In this document: in pieces, positions 5,769 to 6,224 of the stretch
How the letters are laid out: each line of letters begins with the position of its first letter
Numbering within the stretch: position 1 is the first letter of the stretch
DNA from: Planctomycetota bacterium
GTDB lineage: Bacteria > Planctomycetota > UBA1135 > GCA-002686595
NCBI GenBank assembly: GCA_022447405.1
Contig: JAKVCE010000086.1
Span: forward strand, 1 to 6,224
Direction: 5' to 3'
DNA length: 6,224 nucleotides
The notes under the pieces: generated by a model
Told to the model about the DNA's origin: nothing
What the model saw: only the letters and a program-made list of their open reading frames with translations
The model's database searches: none
Position numbers and translations under genes: made by a program

Positions 5769-6224
5769 TCAGCGAGAGGTGATCTCGATGAGCTCCGTGT
5801 AGACGTCGACGAGCTCGCGGCCTAGCTCGACCCAGTCGTAGCGCTCTATCGCCAAGCCGCGACCTGAGAGGCCGAGCTGCCGCGCGAGGGCGTCATCTTC
5901 GAGGAGGTCCATGACAGCGCCGGCTTGGTCGGCGGCTGTGTCCGCGATCAAGAGGTGCTCACCAGCCACGTATTCGATCCCCTCCGCTCCCAGGCTTGAG
6001 GAGACGACAGGGAGCCCGGCGGCGAAGGCCTCAAAGAGCTTGAGCCGCGTCCCCGAGCCGTAGCGGATAGGGCAAACGAAGACTCGCGCGCGATCAAGCT
6101 CCGCTCGCACGCTCTCGACAAAGCCCGTCGCCTCGACGCCTTCGACGCCCGAGAGCTCCGGGCCAGGGTCCTTGCCGACGACCCGGAAGACGTTGGTGGC
6201 CCCGGGGTTACCCGAGCCATGCCG
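5769..6224 (-). CDS. Glycosyltransferase (GT4-like), C-terminal donor-binding domain, truncated by window edge
   Basis: The visible 151 residues are open to the window edge, and the start lies outside. From about residue 13 they match the nucleotide-sugar-binding half of a GT-B fold family 4 transferase: FRVVGKDPGPEL, then a VEATGFVESVR segment (30-40), ARVFVCPIRYGSGTRLKLFEAFAAGLPVVSS in the region 46-77, and GAEGIE (79-84). The glutamate in LFEAF (E65) fits the second Glu of the EX7E motif. The first Glu is replaced in the GSGTRLK variant, as is common in this subfamily. Such enzymes move a sugar from an activated donor onto an envelope glycan or lipid, but the substrate cannot be told here. 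The acceptor-binding N-terminal half is not in the window. Oddly, residues 1-18 instead match the signature of PlsY, a different enzyme, so the gene is probably joined incorrectly near 6171-6188. An internal GTG at 6110 is not a credible start, because the homology continues upstream of it. Confidence 0.85.
   Translation of the reverse strand, partial: RHGSGNPGATNVFRVVGKDPGPELSGVEGVEATGFVESVRAELDRARVFVCPIRYGSGTRLKLFEAFAAGLPVVSSSLGAEGIEYVAGEHLLIADTAADQAGAVMDLLEDDALARQLGLSGRGLAIERYDWVELGRELVDVYTELIEITSR
6171..6224 (-). pseudogene. PlsY-like fragment (acyl-phosphate glycerol-3-phosphate acyltransferase signature) at the window edge
   Basis: The minus strand from 6224 to 6171 reads RHGSGNPGATNVFRVVGK. 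This matches the first conserved cytoplasmic motif of PlsY, the membrane acyltransferase that moves an acyl group from acyl-phosphate to glycerol-3-phosphate in phospholipid synthesis (typically GSGN-x-GATN-x-x-R-x-x-GK). After the lysine, PlsY proteins continue into a hydrophobic membrane segment, but here the frame turns into glycosyltransferase sequence (DPGPEL). Only this 18-residue piece is present. It is more likely an assembly or recombination join than a working gene; alternatives are a rare in-frame fusion or chance similarity. The last six residues, FRVVGK, suit both families, so the exact join cannot be placed. Confidence 0.5.

Noticed and set aside
5948..6220. Minus-strand frame with ATG at 6220 overlapping the glycosyltransferase fragment
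   Set aside because: The translation is Ser/Arg-rich and featureless, while the alternative frame over the same bases carries clear glycosyltransferase motifs.

Overview
The window is a GC-rich, gene-dense stretch (roughly two thirds G+C by eye) in which every supportable gene lies on the minus strand. From high coordinates to low, in the direction of transcription, it holds: the 3' end of a family 4-type glycosyltransferase gene; a short spacer with a weak terminator-like hairpin; a tightly overlapping three-gene cluster; and a short structured spacer leading to a possible next gene start at the left edge. The cluster encodes a large exported HEAT-repeat protein with an N-terminal zinc ribbon, a membrane-anchored lytic transglycosylase, and an MscS-type mechanosensitive channel. 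Type I signal peptides, a GH23 transglycosylase and a periplasm-facing MscS extension point to a diderm bacterium. The long exported HEAT protein with a W-x2-WW insert and the GC-rich codon use would suit Planctomycetota or Myxococcota. That placement is inference only, because no phylogenetic marker is complete.

The three cluster genes overlap by 4 and 8 bases, so they are almost certainly co-transcribed and translationally coupled. All three products are predicted to act at or beyond the inner membrane: a secreted alpha-solenoid scaffold, a peptidoglycan-cleaving enzyme and a turgor-release channel. This suggests an envelope or osmotic-stress module in which the HEAT protein could organise or regulate wall turnover. 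The function of the HEAT protein itself is not known.

Two observations stand out. First, residues 50-92 of the exported HEAT protein look very much like ribosomal protein bL33 (CTEC, RNY, a second C-x2-C, then H-R-E), which is a strange thing to find just after a signal peptide. Second, the right edge reads in one frame from a PlsY acyltransferase signature (GSGNPGATN) straight into the donor domain of a glycosyltransferase. This is most simply a chimeric assembly or recombination junction at a short shared stretch. No RNA genes, CRISPR arrays, insertion sequences or other mobile elements were seen.
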